Below, in pieces: positions 25,076 through 34,564 of a stretch of DNA of 64,000 nucleotides. The stretch's first letter is position 1, and the number at the start of each line of letters is the position of its first letter. Source of the stretch: Ruegeria sp. SCSIO 43209 (GTDB taxonomy: Bacteria; Pseudomonadota; Alphaproteobacteria; Rhodobacterales; Rhodobacteraceae); assembly GCF_019904295.1 (NCBI RefSeq), contig NZ_CP065359.1, forward strand, positions 2,691,001-2,755,000, given 5' to 3'. The notes beneath the pieces were generated by a model. It was not told where the DNA came from, did no database searches, and saw nothing but the letters and a program-made list of their open reading frames with translations. A program made the position numbers and the translations under genes.

Positions 25076-26630
25076 GGCGGGCCATGCTTTCTGCGCTCAT
25101 CACAATTGGGAACTCTTCACGAACCTGAGCGTCTGAGGCACCGAAGTAGTTGGGGAAATGGTTGTCGAGAATGGAATTAGCCTTGTCACGGGCGCGGTCC
25201 ATCAGATCAGTTTTGCCTTCGTTTTCCCATGTATCTGTACGCTCACGATCCATAAGCCGCGGGTAGACGAACTCGCTGTTCATATAGTTCAGCGTGTGTG
25301 GGTTGCCGAGGAAGTGACCAGGATCGATGGCGCACTGGTGGATCACATCCACTGCCATGGTTTCATCCGTTACCTCTATTCCGCGTATCGATCGCAGGAT
25401 CATCCCGCCCGCTTCGTCATCGATAACCATGCTTTCAAAACTGCATCCCATGAGGCTGCCAATCATACCCCCGAACTCGCACAGACGGTTTGCACCAGCA
25501 TGGGCGGCAAGTGTGAAGGTCAGCGCCTTTTCCAACCCGTACTGCGCATCGGGAATTTTGGCGTCGGTCATGCCTGCGCCAACGGATGTGGGAAGGCCAT
25601 AGAAATTGCCCATCTGAATGGCTGCCGCCCCGATCAGGGCCTGTTCGCCGCTGCCTCCGGTGAACGACCCGCTGCGCAGATCGGTGATAAAGGGCCAGGC
25701 AGCAAAGCAGATAGGACAACCTGGTGTGATGAGGTTCACGATCGCAACACAGGCCAACGTTTCGGCCACGGTTTGAACCAGTGTTCCCGCAAGCGTCGCG
25801 GGGGCTGTAGCCCCGGCCTGCGGAGGCACAGCCAGATCGACTGTCAGGCCAAGTTTGGCGGTATCAATCAGGATTTCCATATTTTCCTTGCCGATCCGCA
25901 GCGGCGAAACCATGGGACAGCCGCCAAAAATGACGCTTGGCTTTTTCATAAAAGCCCCCTCGCCACCCTGAGCCAAATCAAACATGCGGATGGCATGGGG
26001 GATATGACTGCGGTCGCGAAAGGTCAGACAGGCGGGCTTTTGGCTGCCTGCGAGCATTGCATATATGGTGTTCATATCGTGGGCGAAATCATCGGTCACA
26101 TCGGTGGCCAAGACTGTGTCGCCCAGCATATGGATATTGTCCAAACGGTCCACCAGACGGGTGAAGTCATAGACATCACGCAGAACCGATGGGCGATAGG
26201 ACTTGGTGTGCGAGTCAAAGGTGGTGACGGCGGTTCCAGAGTTGGCGAAGTAAACGCTCTCTGCCGAGCAATGCATGTCGTCTTTGCCTTCACGCTCTCC
26301 GCGGGCATAGACGTAAAACTCCTTGGCAGCACCAGCCAGGATGTCTTCCATCAGGGCACGGGGGAAGCACAGCCGATTGAGGTCATTCATCACCGCGCCA
26401 TTGGGAAGCACCAGATCAAGCAGTTCCGGAAAATGGTCGGTAACGCCGGTGTTTTCCAGAACGGTCAGGGCCGCTTGGTGGATGTTCTCCATATCTGATT
26501 GGGTCAACGGCTTATAGCGTCCGCCACTTAGGCCTCCACGTACGGCCTCATTGCCCGTGGTCGCCTGTTGCACCTTTATGCGCGCGGCGCGCCCGCCACC
26601 ACCGCGACGGCGTGATTTTGCCTCAGCCAT
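25068..26630 (-). CDS. MttB-family (trimethylamine methyltransferase-like) protein
   Basis: 520 residues of the MttB superfamily, TIM-barrel methyltransferases that demethylate methylated amines to a corrinoid protein. There is no in-frame TAG, so it is a non-pyrrolysine member like the glycine-betaine methyltransferase group. A glycine/arginine-rich N-terminus ('RRRGGGGRAARIK') precedes the barrel; 'GAGMTDAKIPDAQYGLEKA' and 'GMIGSLMGCSFESMVIDDE' are family-typical. No corrinoid protein gene lies nearby, so its methyl acceptor is unclear. Overlaps the Rieske gene by eight bases. Confidence 0.88.
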   Translation of the reverse strand: MAEAKSRRRGGGGRAARIKVQQATTGNEAVRGGLSGGRYKPLTQSDMENIHQAALTVLENTGVTDHFPELLDLVLPNGAVMNDLNRLCFPRALMEDILAGAAKEFYVYARGEREGKDDMHCSAESVYFANSGTAVTTFDSHTKSYRPSVLRDVYDFTRLVDRLDNIHMLGDTVLATDVTDDFAHDMNTIYAMLAGSQKPACLTFRDRSHIPHAIRMFDLAQGGEGAFMKKPSVIFGGCPMVSPLRIGKENMEILIDTAKLGLTVDLAVPPQAGATAPATLAGTLVQTVAETLACVAIVNLITPGCPICFAAWPFITDLRSGSFTGGSGEQALIGAAAIQMGNFYGLPTSVGAGMTDAKIPDAQYGLEKALTFTLAAHAGANRLCEFGGMIGSLMGCSFESMVIDDEAGGMILRSIRGIEVTDETMAVDVIHQCAIDPGHFLGNPHTLNYMNSEFVYPRLMDRERTDTWENEGKTDLMDRARDKANSILDNHFPNYFGASDAQVREEFPIVMSAESMARRG

Positions 26631-27855
26631 GACCGGACATCCTTTGTTCTGGTTCCGGGCTGATCATGTTGAAATAGAAATCGTAGAAGTCCTGGATCGA
26701 GGTTTCCATCTCGCCCAAGGGGCCCGGTTGGAAGTATTGAGAATTTACGCCGGACTGGTTGTGGCGAATGATACGTTCGTCATCCATAGATGTGACACGC
26801 CAAAGCCAGGTCAGGTCTTCCATGTTGTAATCCTGGTCTTCTTCAGCATCAGCGCGAACCAGCCAGACCACCTGAATGTCGGTTTCCTGTAGACCACGTG
26901 GAATGAAACGGTAGCCGACCATGTGATCCGAATAGATCAGGAACCAGTTCAATGGACCAATGTCAAAGTCAGTTGCGCCACCGTCGAAACTTTTCAACGT
27001 TCCAAGCAATGGCGCAAGCGCCTCTCCCGATTTGCTGCCGGTTTTGTAGCCTGGATAAAGTGGATAGCGCCGATAGTACCCGCTGGTGAACGGGGTGGGC
27101 GCAGCGTCGCCGACAAGCGCCAACTCATCAGGTGACAGCCCGGCTTCCACAGCCTTTGCCTTTAGCGGTTCAACCAAACCAGCCATGTCTTGCGGGGATT
27201 TCAGGCTATGAGAACGGGAATACTCTTTGTGCGCTGGCCCGCAGTGATAGCACTCAAGATAGTTCTCAACCGCCAGTTTCCAATTCGCTGGAACGGGAAA
27301 TGACGCCGTATGCGCGATTTTCAGATCGTCAAAGCCATAGGGCTCGACAAGCGGCGAAAGCTGGTTGAGGACAGGCTCAAGCGATGGTGTGTTCGCATCG
27401 GCACAGACAAAGATCAGGCCCTTGAAGACACTCACCTGAACGGGAAAAAGCCCGAATTTGGATGGGTCAAAGTGTTCCCCCATATTGTGGCCCGCACGAA
27501 GTTTACCCGATAGCTCATATGTCCAGGCGTGGTAGGGGCAAACAAGAACGCGGGCGTTGCCGGACTGTTCGGTGCAAACGCGAGAACCCCGATGGCGGCA
27601 GACATTCAGATGGGCGCAAATTCCGCCCTCACGATCGCGAACAATGATGATACTCTCCGGGCCATAGTCAAACAGGAAATAGTCACCGGGGTTTGGGATT
27701 TGGCTGGCATGCCCCGCCCAAAGCCAGTTGCGGTTCCAGACCTGGGCGATGTCATAATTATATATGTCTTGCGAGGTATAGAAACCGCGCGGTAAGGCGT
27801 GGCCGTACTGGTGCGAGGCTATCAACGCATCCAACTCAAACGGTCGGCTGTTCAT
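26623..27855 (-). CDS. Rieske [2Fe-2S] oxygenase alpha subunit
   Basis: 410 residues. Rieske cluster ligands are in 'NVCRHRGSRVC' (CxH) and 'LVCPYHAWTYEL' (CxxH). The mononuclear iron site is in 'ENYLECYHCGPAHKEY', whose pattern resembles enzymes that demethylate glycine betaine, stachydrine or carnitine-like quaternary amines. ATG 27855 has GGAGG about eight bases upstream and overlaps the preceding stop (TGATGA). A reductase partner is not separately encoded; the neighbouring flavoprotein could supply electrons, though this is inference. Confidence 0.9.
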   Translation of the reverse strand: MNSRPFELDALIASHQYGHALPRGFYTSQDIYNYDIAQVWNRNWLWAGHASQIPNPGDYFLFDYGPESIIIVRDREGGICAHLNVCRHRGSRVCTEQSGNARVLVCPYHAWTYELSGKLRAGHNMGEHFDPSKFGLFPVQVSVFKGLIFVCADANTPSLEPVLNQLSPLVEPYGFDDLKIAHTASFPVPANWKLAVENYLECYHCGPAHKEYSRSHSLKSPQDMAGLVEPLKAKAVEAGLSPDELALVGDAAPTPFTSGYYRRYPLYPGYKTGSKSGEALAPLLGTLKSFDGGATDFDIGPLNWFLIYSDHMVGYRFIPRGLQETDIQVVWLVRADAEEDQDYNMEDLTWLWRVTSMDDERIIRHNQSGVNSQYFQPGPLGEMETSIQDFYDFYFNMISPEPEQRMSGHG

Positions 27856-29921
27856 CACGTTTCCTCCAAATCGATTATCTCGCGGCGAAACCAGTCCTTG
27901 TCTGCTTCTGCCTCGGGGCGTTCAAAGTCGCGGGCGGCACGGTGACCTGCGAAGACTGCGTCGACGATCAGTCCCGGAGAAGCGGCATCGCCAATAAGTT
28001 CAAGGGTCTTCAACCCGAGACCGCGCAAGCTGTCATAAAGCGCTGTCTCCCGATGGCGCTCGGTGACCAGAACTGTCGAGGCACACGGAATATCCGTTTC
28101 GCGACCGGTAAAGGCACAACCGATGCGTGCCATGCCACCTTCAACCGCCGTCAGCACCTGATTGCAGCGAATGTCTATGCCGAGCTCGATCAGGCGGGCC
28201 TGAATGCGCGGCTGCTCCAAAGTATTGACGGCGTAAGCTGAGACCAAACTCTCCGGCGTGACAAAAACCACCTGGTATCCCGCGGTTGCCAGTTTTTCGG
28301 CGATCACCCCTGCCAGATAGATGTGGTCATCATCATAGATCGTCACCGGCCCATCCGGAGGCAGAAGACCGTTCATGATGTCATCAGGCGTCAACACTTT
28401 GGCGCTTTGCTCGATCTGAGGCATACGGCGTTGTGTGCTACGGCCGATGCCGTCGGTGCGCCAATGGCTGCCGGTGGCCACAAAGACGTGTTCGACGCCT
28501 AGCTCTGCCACCTGATCGCCATCAAGTCTGCTGTCAGTGAACAGCTGAACGTTGCCGCGCTGCCTTAGGTCATTCAGGCGGTAGTCGACGACGCGGGACC
28601 AAGCTGCGAGGCCGGGAAGTCTGCTTTCCTTCGTAACCCGCCCGCCCAATTCGGCTGACGCCTCGGCCAAGGTTACTTGATATCCTCGCCTTGCCAACTG
28701 CGTAGCGCATTCAAGACCTGCAGGGCCACCGCCAATGACCAAAGTATCCGCGCTGCTCTTCTTCGGCGCGATGATCTCGGGGTGCCAACCGCGTCGCCAT
28801 TCCTCGCCCATCGTGGGGTTTTGAGTGCAGCGGATCGGGATGCCCAAATTGTCGGATGAAACGCAGATATTGCAGCCGATGCATTCGCGGATTTCGTCAA
28901 TGCGGCCCTCTTCAATCTTTTTCGGAATGAACGGGTCCGCGATGGAAGGTCGTGCGGCTCCGATAAGGTCGACAATTCCCTTTTTGACCATCGACAGCAT
29001 CATGTCGGGGGATGTCAGGCGCCCGACACCAACCACAGGTTTCCGGGTGATCTGTTTGACGTGTGACAGAAGCGCGTTCTGATATCCGTCTTCTGGCTGA
29101 AAACGGGTCGTCGCACTGTCATTGGACCAGTCGGCTACATTCACATCCCAGAGATCCGGGAGGTCAGACAAAAGCTCGACCACGGCGCGGCCTTCTTCCG
29201 CGGCCTGCATGCCGCTGACGCCCATCATCTCGTCAATGGCAAAGCGGAACGCCACGGCGCAGCTGTCACCCACCGCTTCGTGGGTGTCTTCCAGCAATTC
29301 GCGTGTCAGGCGCACACGATTTTCAAGCGACCCGCCGTATTCATCACTACGCTGGTTCATATGCGGCAACATAAAATGCTGCGCCAGTGTCATGTTGTGT
29401 CCGGCATAGATGTAAATGATGTCGAACCCTGCGTCTTTAGCGCGCAAGGCGGCGTCGCGGTGCCAACGGCGGAATTCGCGAATATCGGACTTATCCATGG
29501 CCTGCGCCTGCTTGGGATGCGTCGTATCGACGGACATCTCGGAAGGTGCAAGAACCGGCGCGCGGGTCAGCAGGTTTTGCGCATGGTTGCCATTGTGCAC
29601 CAGCTGGATGGCCGCCAGCGCACCATGCGCGTGTACCGCATCCGTCATCAACCGCAACGCGGGCACATCGCGACCGTCCCATAACCGTCCCTCGGCATAA
29701 GGAGACAAGTCTGAGGTTGGGTGGATCTCAGTTTCCTGATTTGAAACCACCGCCCACCCGCCTTCGGCCTTCATCCCACGAACGGCAGCATCCGCCCGTG
29801 GACGGAGGTGCCCCAGCCCAGTGCAATGGGGCACCTGATAGAAGCGGTTCCTGGCTGTCACGGGACCGATCTGGACCGGTTCAAAAAGCAGAGCATATGG
29901 GTTCGCGTCCAACATGTTCAC
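27855..29921 (-). CDS. FMN/[4Fe-4S]/FAD oxidoreductase of the trimethylamine dehydrogenase family
   Basis: 688 residues. An N-terminal Old-Yellow-Enzyme-type FMN barrel (to about 350) has 'HGALAAIQLVHNGNHA' and 'YGGSLENRVRLTRELLE'. A [4Fe-4S] motif 'CIGCNIC' with a later Cys in 'PIRCTQNP' is followed by an FAD/NAD(P)-binding half starting 'TLVIGGGPAGLECATQLARRG'. Relatives are dimethylamine/trimethylamine dehydrogenases, stachydrine and hydroxyproline-betaine demethylases and 2,4-dienoyl-CoA reductase. In this operon an N-demethylase role is most likely. GTG 29921 has AGG seven bases upstream; ATG 29915 is an alternative. Confidence 0.88.
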   Translation of the reverse strand: MNMLDANPYALLFEPVQIGPVTARNRFYQVPHCTGLGHLRPRADAAVRGMKAEGGWAVVSNQETEIHPTSDLSPYAEGRLWDGRDVPALRLMTDAVHAHGALAAIQLVHNGNHAQNLLTRAPVLAPSEMSVDTTHPKQAQAMDKSDIREFRRWHRDAALRAKDAGFDIIYIYAGHNMTLAQHFMLPHMNQRSDEYGGSLENRVRLTRELLEDTHEAVGDSCAVAFRFAIDEMMGVSGMQAAEEGRAVVELLSDLPDLWDVNVADWSNDSATTRFQPEDGYQNALLSHVKQITRKPVVGVGRLTSPDMMLSMVKKGIVDLIGAARPSIADPFIPKKIEEGRIDEIRECIGCNICVSSDNLGIPIRCTQNPTMGEEWRRGWHPEIIAPKKSSADTLVIGGGPAGLECATQLARRGYQVTLAEASAELGGRVTKESRLPGLAAWSRVVDYRLNDLRQRGNVQLFTDSRLDGDQVAELGVEHVFVATGSHWRTDGIGRSTQRRMPQIEQSAKVLTPDDIMNGLLPPDGPVTIYDDDHIYLAGVIAEKLATAGYQVVFVTPESLVSAYAVNTLEQPRIQARLIELGIDIRCNQVLTAVEGGMARIGCAFTGRETDIPCASTVLVTERHRETALYDSLRGLGLKTLELIGDAASPGLIVDAVFAGHRAARDFERPEAEADKDWFRREIIDLEET

Positions 29922-29975
29922 GCGTTATCCTGTATTTGGGATCCGGAACCGAAAGGCCCCGGAAATGGAGTTGTG

Positions 29976-31037
29976 TCAGAAGCCGGCTTTGATCCGTTCG
30001 AATTCAGACAGCATTTTCGCCTCAAGCTCGGGATTCACCGCATCAAAGAACAAGCTGCCTTCGAAGAAGCTTTTTGGATCCGAGAACCCATAGGCTTCGA
30101 TGTTGGCTTGATCGGCTATTTCGAACGCTTTTGCGTTGGAATGTGGGTAGCCCCAATTGTCGATGATGTACTGGCCGCTGGCAGGATCGGAGAGCGCGTT
30201 CAACAGATCGTAGACCTGATCGACAGGTGTCGTCGACGATTTCAGATGCACGTAGCCACACGCCCAGGTCGCGATACCTTTGTCGACGTCACGCATCATG
30301 GCGGCAGGCACTTCGTTCCAGATCAGGTTCAGTTCGGACTGGTTCCAGGCCCAGCCCAGTTCGATCTCACCACTGGTCATAGCCTGATCGAACTGACCCG
30401 CATCTGACCAGTAAAAGCGCATGTTCGGGTGGATCGAGCGCAGGAAATCAGATGCTTCCTTGAACTGTTCGTCACTCAGATTCGTGTAATTGTCGGCATT
30501 TCCAGTAGCCAGCGCTGCCAAGGCATATGCAGACGATGCAGCATCCGGGATGGCGATCTTGCCCGCATAGGCCGGATCAGCCAGCAGTTGCAGCGAGATG
30601 TCATCGCCTGAGATTTTGTCGGTGCGATAGATAAGGCCCGTGTTCCCCCACTCGAACGGCAACATGTAAAGCTGGCCGTCCAGTACGATGGCGTCCACTT
30701 CCTTGATCTCAGGCAGCACATCGGCCCAATTTGTCAGCTTGCTTTCGTCCAGCGGTTGGATCAAATCGGCCGCGACCCATTTCCGGACCGCGTCGGAACA
30801 AGGATGCGCCAGATCAGCTGTGAAACCCGAACTTAGTTTCGTAAAGGCTTCCTCCTGACTCCCGAAATAAGAATAGCTTGGCGCCTCATTCCCGTACTTT
30901 TCCATGTAGCTGGCAAAGAACCCGGGATCTTCATATCCCGACCAGTCAAAAACCGTAAGATCAGCGCCATTGGCACTGGCACTTCCCGTACTAATCGCCG
31001 TCGCACATGCGAAGGCCGCAATTCCCTTAAGTCTCAT
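29976..31037 (-). CDS. Periplasmic substrate-binding protein of a polyamine-type ABC importer
   Basis: 353 residues of the PotD/spermidine-putrescine binding family (SBP_bac_8). Signal peptide 'RLKGIAAFACATAISTGSASA', then 'LTVFDWSGYEDPGFFASYMEKYG' typical of the fold. ATG 31037 has GGAGG six bases before it; the longer frame lacks this. Lies between the transporter genes and the catabolic genes, so its ligand is probably the operon's substrate, likely a cationic methylated amine; the ligand is inferred only. Confidence 0.9.
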   Translation of the reverse strand: MRLKGIAAFACATAISTGSASANGADLTVFDWSGYEDPGFFASYMEKYGNEAPSYSYFGSQEEAFTKLSSGFTADLAHPCSDAVRKWVAADLIQPLDESKLTNWADVLPEIKEVDAIVLDGQLYMLPFEWGNTGLIYRTDKISGDDISLQLLADPAYAGKIAIPDAASSAYALAALATGNADNYTNLSDEQFKEASDFLRSIHPNMRFYWSDAGQFDQAMTSGEIELGWAWNQSELNLIWNEVPAAMMRDVDKGIATWACGYVHLKSSTTPVDQVYDLLNALSDPASGQYIIDNWGYPHSNAKAFEIADQANIEAYGFSDPKSFFEGSLFFDAVNPELEAKMLSEFERIKAGF

Positions 31038-31054
31038 TCTATCCTCCCACTGAT

Positions 31055-32152
31055 TTACTTTGTGTCTGTACCAAGATCGATTACGCTGGCCCCCTGAAGC
31101 CCCAGCCAAACAACGTCTCCGCGCTTGAAATCGACCGTGTGAAAATAGTTCGGAACAGATACCGAGATTGGTTTCTCAGCTCCCGCCACTTGAATGTGGT
31201 AATGAATGTTCTCGCCGTAGAAGGCGACGTTGCTGACAGTGCCTTGGACCGTTGACGGGTAGTCTTCGGGCTTTTCAGCAGAGATTTCCAATTGTTCCGG
31301 GCGAATACCGATGTTCATGTCTTTACTGCTGGTTACAACGTTGGGATTTTTCTCGATCTCAATCCGCCCGAAGGCGGCTGCGTCGATCGACAACATATCG
31401 CCGGTTTCACCCAGCAACTGAGCAGGCAGTATGTTCATTTCACCGATGAAACTGGCCACTTGCTGATCACAAGGACGGGCATAAAGCGTGGTTGGTGTGT
31501 CCACCTGCTTGAGCCGTCCGTTAAACATCACGCCAATACGATCTGACATGGTCATCGCCTCATATTGGTCGTGTGTGACCATCACAAAGGTGATACCAAG
31601 CGATTGCTGCAAATTGCGCATTTCAAACTGCATCTGTTCGCGCAACTTCTTGTCGAGCGCCGACAAGGGCTCATCCAGCAACAACACTTTGGGTCGCATG
31701 ATCAGCGCGCGCGCGAGCGCCACCCTTTGCCGCTGCCCACCCGACAACTCACTTGCGCCGCGATCCTGAAGGCCGCCCAGCTCGACCATTTCTAGGGCTT
31801 CTGCTACGCGCTGGTCGATCTCAGCCTTGGGTGCCTTGCCCCGTAGTCCATAGGCCACGTTGTTCCCAACGTTCAAGTGCGGGAAGATGGCGTAGCTTTG
31901 AAAGACCATGTTTGTTGGTCGGTTGTTGGCTGGGACACCTTCCATATCCTGACCATCGATCAGCACGGTGCCCTCGGTCGGTTCCTGGAATCCCGCGATC
32001 ATCCGCAATACCGTGGTTTTGCCACATCCCGATGGGCCGAGGAGTGAGAAAAACTCGCCCTCTTTGAGATCGAGATTGATCCCGCTAGCCGCTAGGAAAG
32101 TGCCATAGCGTTTCTCGACGCCCCTGAGTTCTATGATATTTCTGACTGTCAT
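31055..32152 (-). CDS. ABC transporter ATP-binding protein (PotA-like)
   Basis: 365 residues. Walker A 'GPSGCGKTTVLRMIAG', signature 'LSGGQRQRVALARAL', Walker B 'VLLLDEPLSALDKKLR' and H-loop 'MVTHDQYEAMTMSDR' are complete. A C-terminal TOBE-type regulatory domain from about residue 280 fits the PotA/PotG subfamily. Start overlaps the upstream permease stop (ATGA). Confidence 0.95.
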   Translation of the reverse strand: MTVRNIIELRGVEKRYGTFLAASGINLDLKEGEFFSLLGPSGCGKTTVLRMIAGFQEPTEGTVLIDGQDMEGVPANNRPTNMVFQSYAIFPHLNVGNNVAYGLRGKAPKAEIDQRVAEALEMVELGGLQDRGASELSGGQRQRVALARALIMRPKVLLLDEPLSALDKKLREQMQFEMRNLQQSLGITFVMVTHDQYEAMTMSDRIGVMFNGRLKQVDTPTTLYARPCDQQVASFIGEMNILPAQLLGETGDMLSIDAAAFGRIEIEKNPNVVTSSKDMNIGIRPEQLEISAEKPEDYPSTVQGTVSNVAFYGENIHYHIQVAGAEKPISVSVPNYFHTVDFKRGDVVWLGLQGASVIDLGTDTK

Positions 32153-32937
32153 CGGACCTCTGATGCAGATGAGCGGCGGCGGAAATACTCGGCCAATACC
32201 AAAAGCAGAACCGAGGTGAGCAGCAAGATGGAGCCAAGCGCCAGCACATTGGGAAGCTTGGCGGGGAAACGGATCTGGCTCCAGATATAGACCGGGAGGG
32301 TTGGCTGGTTGCCTGACAGGAAAAAGGCTAGGACGAACTCATCGAAGCTGACCGTAAAAGTGACCAGCATACTGGCTACGATACCGGGGGAAACGACTGG
32401 CAGCGTCACGCGGCGGAAGGTTTCGAACACGCCGACGCCCAGATCGTAAGATGCCTCTTCCAGCGATGCGTCAAAGTCATCAAAGGCAGATTTCAAGATC
32501 GAAACTGAAAACGGTAAGGCGAGGAACGTATGGCCCAGAACAACGGTCAGCAAAGACGGTTTGAGACCGAGAAACAGAAATAGGACCAGCATTGACGAGG
32601 CCACGATAATGCCCGGAATAACCAAAGGCAGCATCACCAGCCCTTCAGCCGCACGCTGACCCCTAAATCGATAGCGAACAAAGGCGCGAGCGGCAAAAAG
32701 CCCCATAGCCGTGGATAGAATTGCAACGACCGTGCCGACGCCAAGCGAATTCCAAAGGGCCTGGATCAACGTATCCTGCTCGCCCAGCTTGCGATACCAG
32801 TCCAGCGTCCAACCCTTGATCGGAAAGGCAACGATTGTGCCGCTGTTGAACGAGAACAACGGCAGGAAAAGGACCGGCAGGTACAAAAATACCAGGTAGA
32901 GGAAAGCGTAGGCTGTCAGGGTTGAAGGACGTCTCAT
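32149..32937 (-). CDS. ABC transporter permease (PotC-like)
   Basis: 262 residues with about six membrane helices and the EAA-type coupling motif around 'DASLEEASYDLGVGVFETFRRV'. It forms the second half of the inner-membrane channel with the upstream permease. ATGA overlaps on both sides place it in a tight operon. Confidence 0.93.
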   Translation of the reverse strand: MRRPSTLTAYAFLYLVFLYLPVLFLPLFSFNSGTIVAFPIKGWTLDWYRKLGEQDTLIQALWNSLGVGTVVAILSTAMGLFAARAFVRYRFRGQRAAEGLVMLPLVIPGIIVASSMLVLFLFLGLKPSLLTVVLGHTFLALPFSVSILKSAFDDFDASLEEASYDLGVGVFETFRRVTLPVVSPGIVASMLVTFTVSFDEFVLAFFLSGNQPTLPVYIWSQIRFPAKLPNVLALGSILLLTSVLLLVLAEYFRRRSSASEVR

Positions 32938-33794
32938 TTGATCCGCCTCCCAAGCCGGGTGGCGGTAATGACAAACACGATGGCGACAAAACCAACCGAC
33001 AGCATTGCGATCAGCGACAGCGTGGCGCCGAGGGGCCAGTTGTTGGCGGCGCCGAACTGCACCTGAATAAGATTGGCGATCATCTTCCCGTCCGATCCGC
33101 CGACGAGTGCCGGGGTCACATAGTCACCGACAGTGGGGATGAAGATGATCAGGCAAGCAGCAATTATCCCCGGGATCGTCAGCGGCAGCGTCACCCGCAT
33201 GAAGCGTTGCAAAGGGCTGTTGCCGAGGTCGGTGGCGGCCTCCAACAGGCTCGGATCGATCTTCTGCAACGAGACATAGATCGGCAGGATCGCAAAAGGT
33301 GCCCAGGCGTGGGCAAGCGTCAGTACGACAGCGAATTCATTATAGAGCAAGAAGTCGAGCGGTTCGTCGATCAGACCAAGCATCAGCAGCGCAGAATTCA
33401 TCACCCCGTTGAACCCAAGGATGAGTTTCCAGGCAAACACACGCAACAGATAGCTGGACCAGAACGGAATGGTGATGAGCAAAAGCCAGATGGTCTTTTT
33501 CCGGGCCTTCATCGCGATAAAGTACGCGATGGGATAGGCCAGTGCGACAGTGACTACCGTAACTGCTCCGGCAATCCAGATTGACCTTAGCATTAAGTGT
33601 CGAACCAGCGGATCAGCAAAAGCCTCGCTATAGTTTTTCAGCGTCGGTGACTTGTCGAGCGTTACGTAGGTTTGGGTCCAGAACGAATACGCAATCAAGA
33701 TCACTAAAGGCGCTGCCACCAGAAACCCCACGTAAGCCGTGGCCGGTGCGCTAAGGGTAAAACCCCGGGACGCTTCACTGCGAAAAATCACCAT
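32934..33794 (-). CDS. ABC transporter permease (PotB-like), first gene of operon
   Basis: 286 residues, about six membrane helices, EAA-type motif around 'DPSLLEAATDLGNSPLQRFMRV'. First gene of the eight-gene leftward operon running to 23711. The operator at 33822-33839 lies 27 bases upstream of its start, so transcription is probably repressed by the divergent TetR protein. Confidence 0.93.
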   Translation of the reverse strand: MVIFRSEASRGFTLSAPATAYVGFLVAAPLVILIAYSFWTQTYVTLDKSPTLKNYSEAFADPLVRHLMLRSIWIAGAVTVVTVALAYPIAYFIAMKARKKTIWLLLITIPFWSSYLLRVFAWKLILGFNGVMNSALLMLGLIDEPLDFLLYNEFAVVLTLAHAWAPFAILPIYVSLQKIDPSLLEAATDLGNSPLQRFMRVTLPLTIPGIIAACLIIFIPTVGDYVTPALVGGSDGKMIANLIQVQFGAANNWPLGATLSLIAMLSVGFVAIVFVITATRLGRRIK

Positions 33795-33821
33795 ATCCCC
33801 TTCTTGGATTTACGAGCCACT

Positions 33822-33839
33822 AATGGACGATCGTCCATT
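33822..33839. promoter_or_regulatory. Perfect 18-bp palindromic operator (TetR type)
   Basis: AATGGACGA followed immediately by TCGTCCATT, in the divergent gap between the ABC operon and the tetR-like gene. Spacerless 18-bp palindromes of this kind are typical TetR-family operators; binding by the adjacent regulator is inferred from position. Confidence 0.8.
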
Positions 33840-33910
33840 TAATGTTGCGCCAGAAAGGCCTTTCGTGTCAATCTTCCTGTGAACCGCCCGAATTAGAAGG
33901 CCCTAAGCTA

Positions 33911-34564
33911 ATGGAATCATTGAATAAGGCGACAGAGTTCAAAGGAAGAAAGCGTAGTTCGAAGCGTGACCCAGAGGCCAATAGGCAGCTTCTGATCATG
34001 GCAACATTGGACACTATTGCTGATATTGGAGTTACCGATACGTCGGTCAGCCGCATCTGCGAGCGTTCCGGTTTATCACGCGGAATGATCCATTTGCATT
34101 TTGGTGGGAAAGACAATTTGTTGACGGCGGCAGCCCAACATTTCAGCACCCAGTATTATGCTGAGATGGACAGATTGACCGATCTTGGCTTGGATGCATC
34201 GCCTGAAGACCGAGTGATGGCTGTTATCGAGGCGGACCTGTCCGAAGCTTTGCTGAATCCAAGAAGTACGAAAATCTGGCATGCTTTCCGAGGTATCGCA
34301 AGCTCACACCCAGGCATTGCCCGTTACAGCAGCACTCAGGATTACAGACTTGTTGAAACCTTGAGGCTTGCGTTTTTGGAGATAGCGCAACAAACCGGGC
34401 GTGACCCAAACTTGGTTGACGATGCTGCCAGCGGAACGCTGGCATTGCTGGAAGGTATGTGGGTGAACTATCTTACTGATATGCAGGGATTTTCGCGACG
34501 TCGCTCTGTTGATCTAATAAGAAGATTCTTGGGCGGGCTTTTCCCCGGAAAGTTCAAATTGTGA
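33911..34564 (+). CDS. TetR-family regulator (BetI-like)
   Basis: 217 residues. N-terminal helix-turn-helix 'VSRICERSGLSRGMIHLHFGGKDNLL' in parts matches BetI-type TetR repressors; the C-terminal ligand domain is helical. ATG 33911 is chosen because GAAGG lies about ten bases before it and the conserved domain starts soon after; the longer frame (from 33842) runs close to the operator. Divergent from the methylated-amine operon, which it presumably represses until substrate is present. Confidence 0.88.
   Translation: MESLNKATEFKGRKRSSKRDPEANRQLLIMATLDTIADIGVTDTSVSRICERSGLSRGMIHLHFGGKDNLLTAAAQHFSTQYYAEMDRLTDLGLDASPEDRVMAVIEADLSEALLNPRSTKIWHAFRGIASSHPGIARYSSTQDYRLVETLRLAFLEIAQQTGRDPNLVDDAASGTLALLEGMWVNYLTDMQGFSRRRSVDLIRRFLGGLFPGKFKL

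Noticed and set aside
25158..26498. 446-codon open frame on the plus strand
   Set aside because: It is antisense to the MttB-family gene, has no domain and no ribosome-binding site; long antisense frames are common in GC-rich genes.
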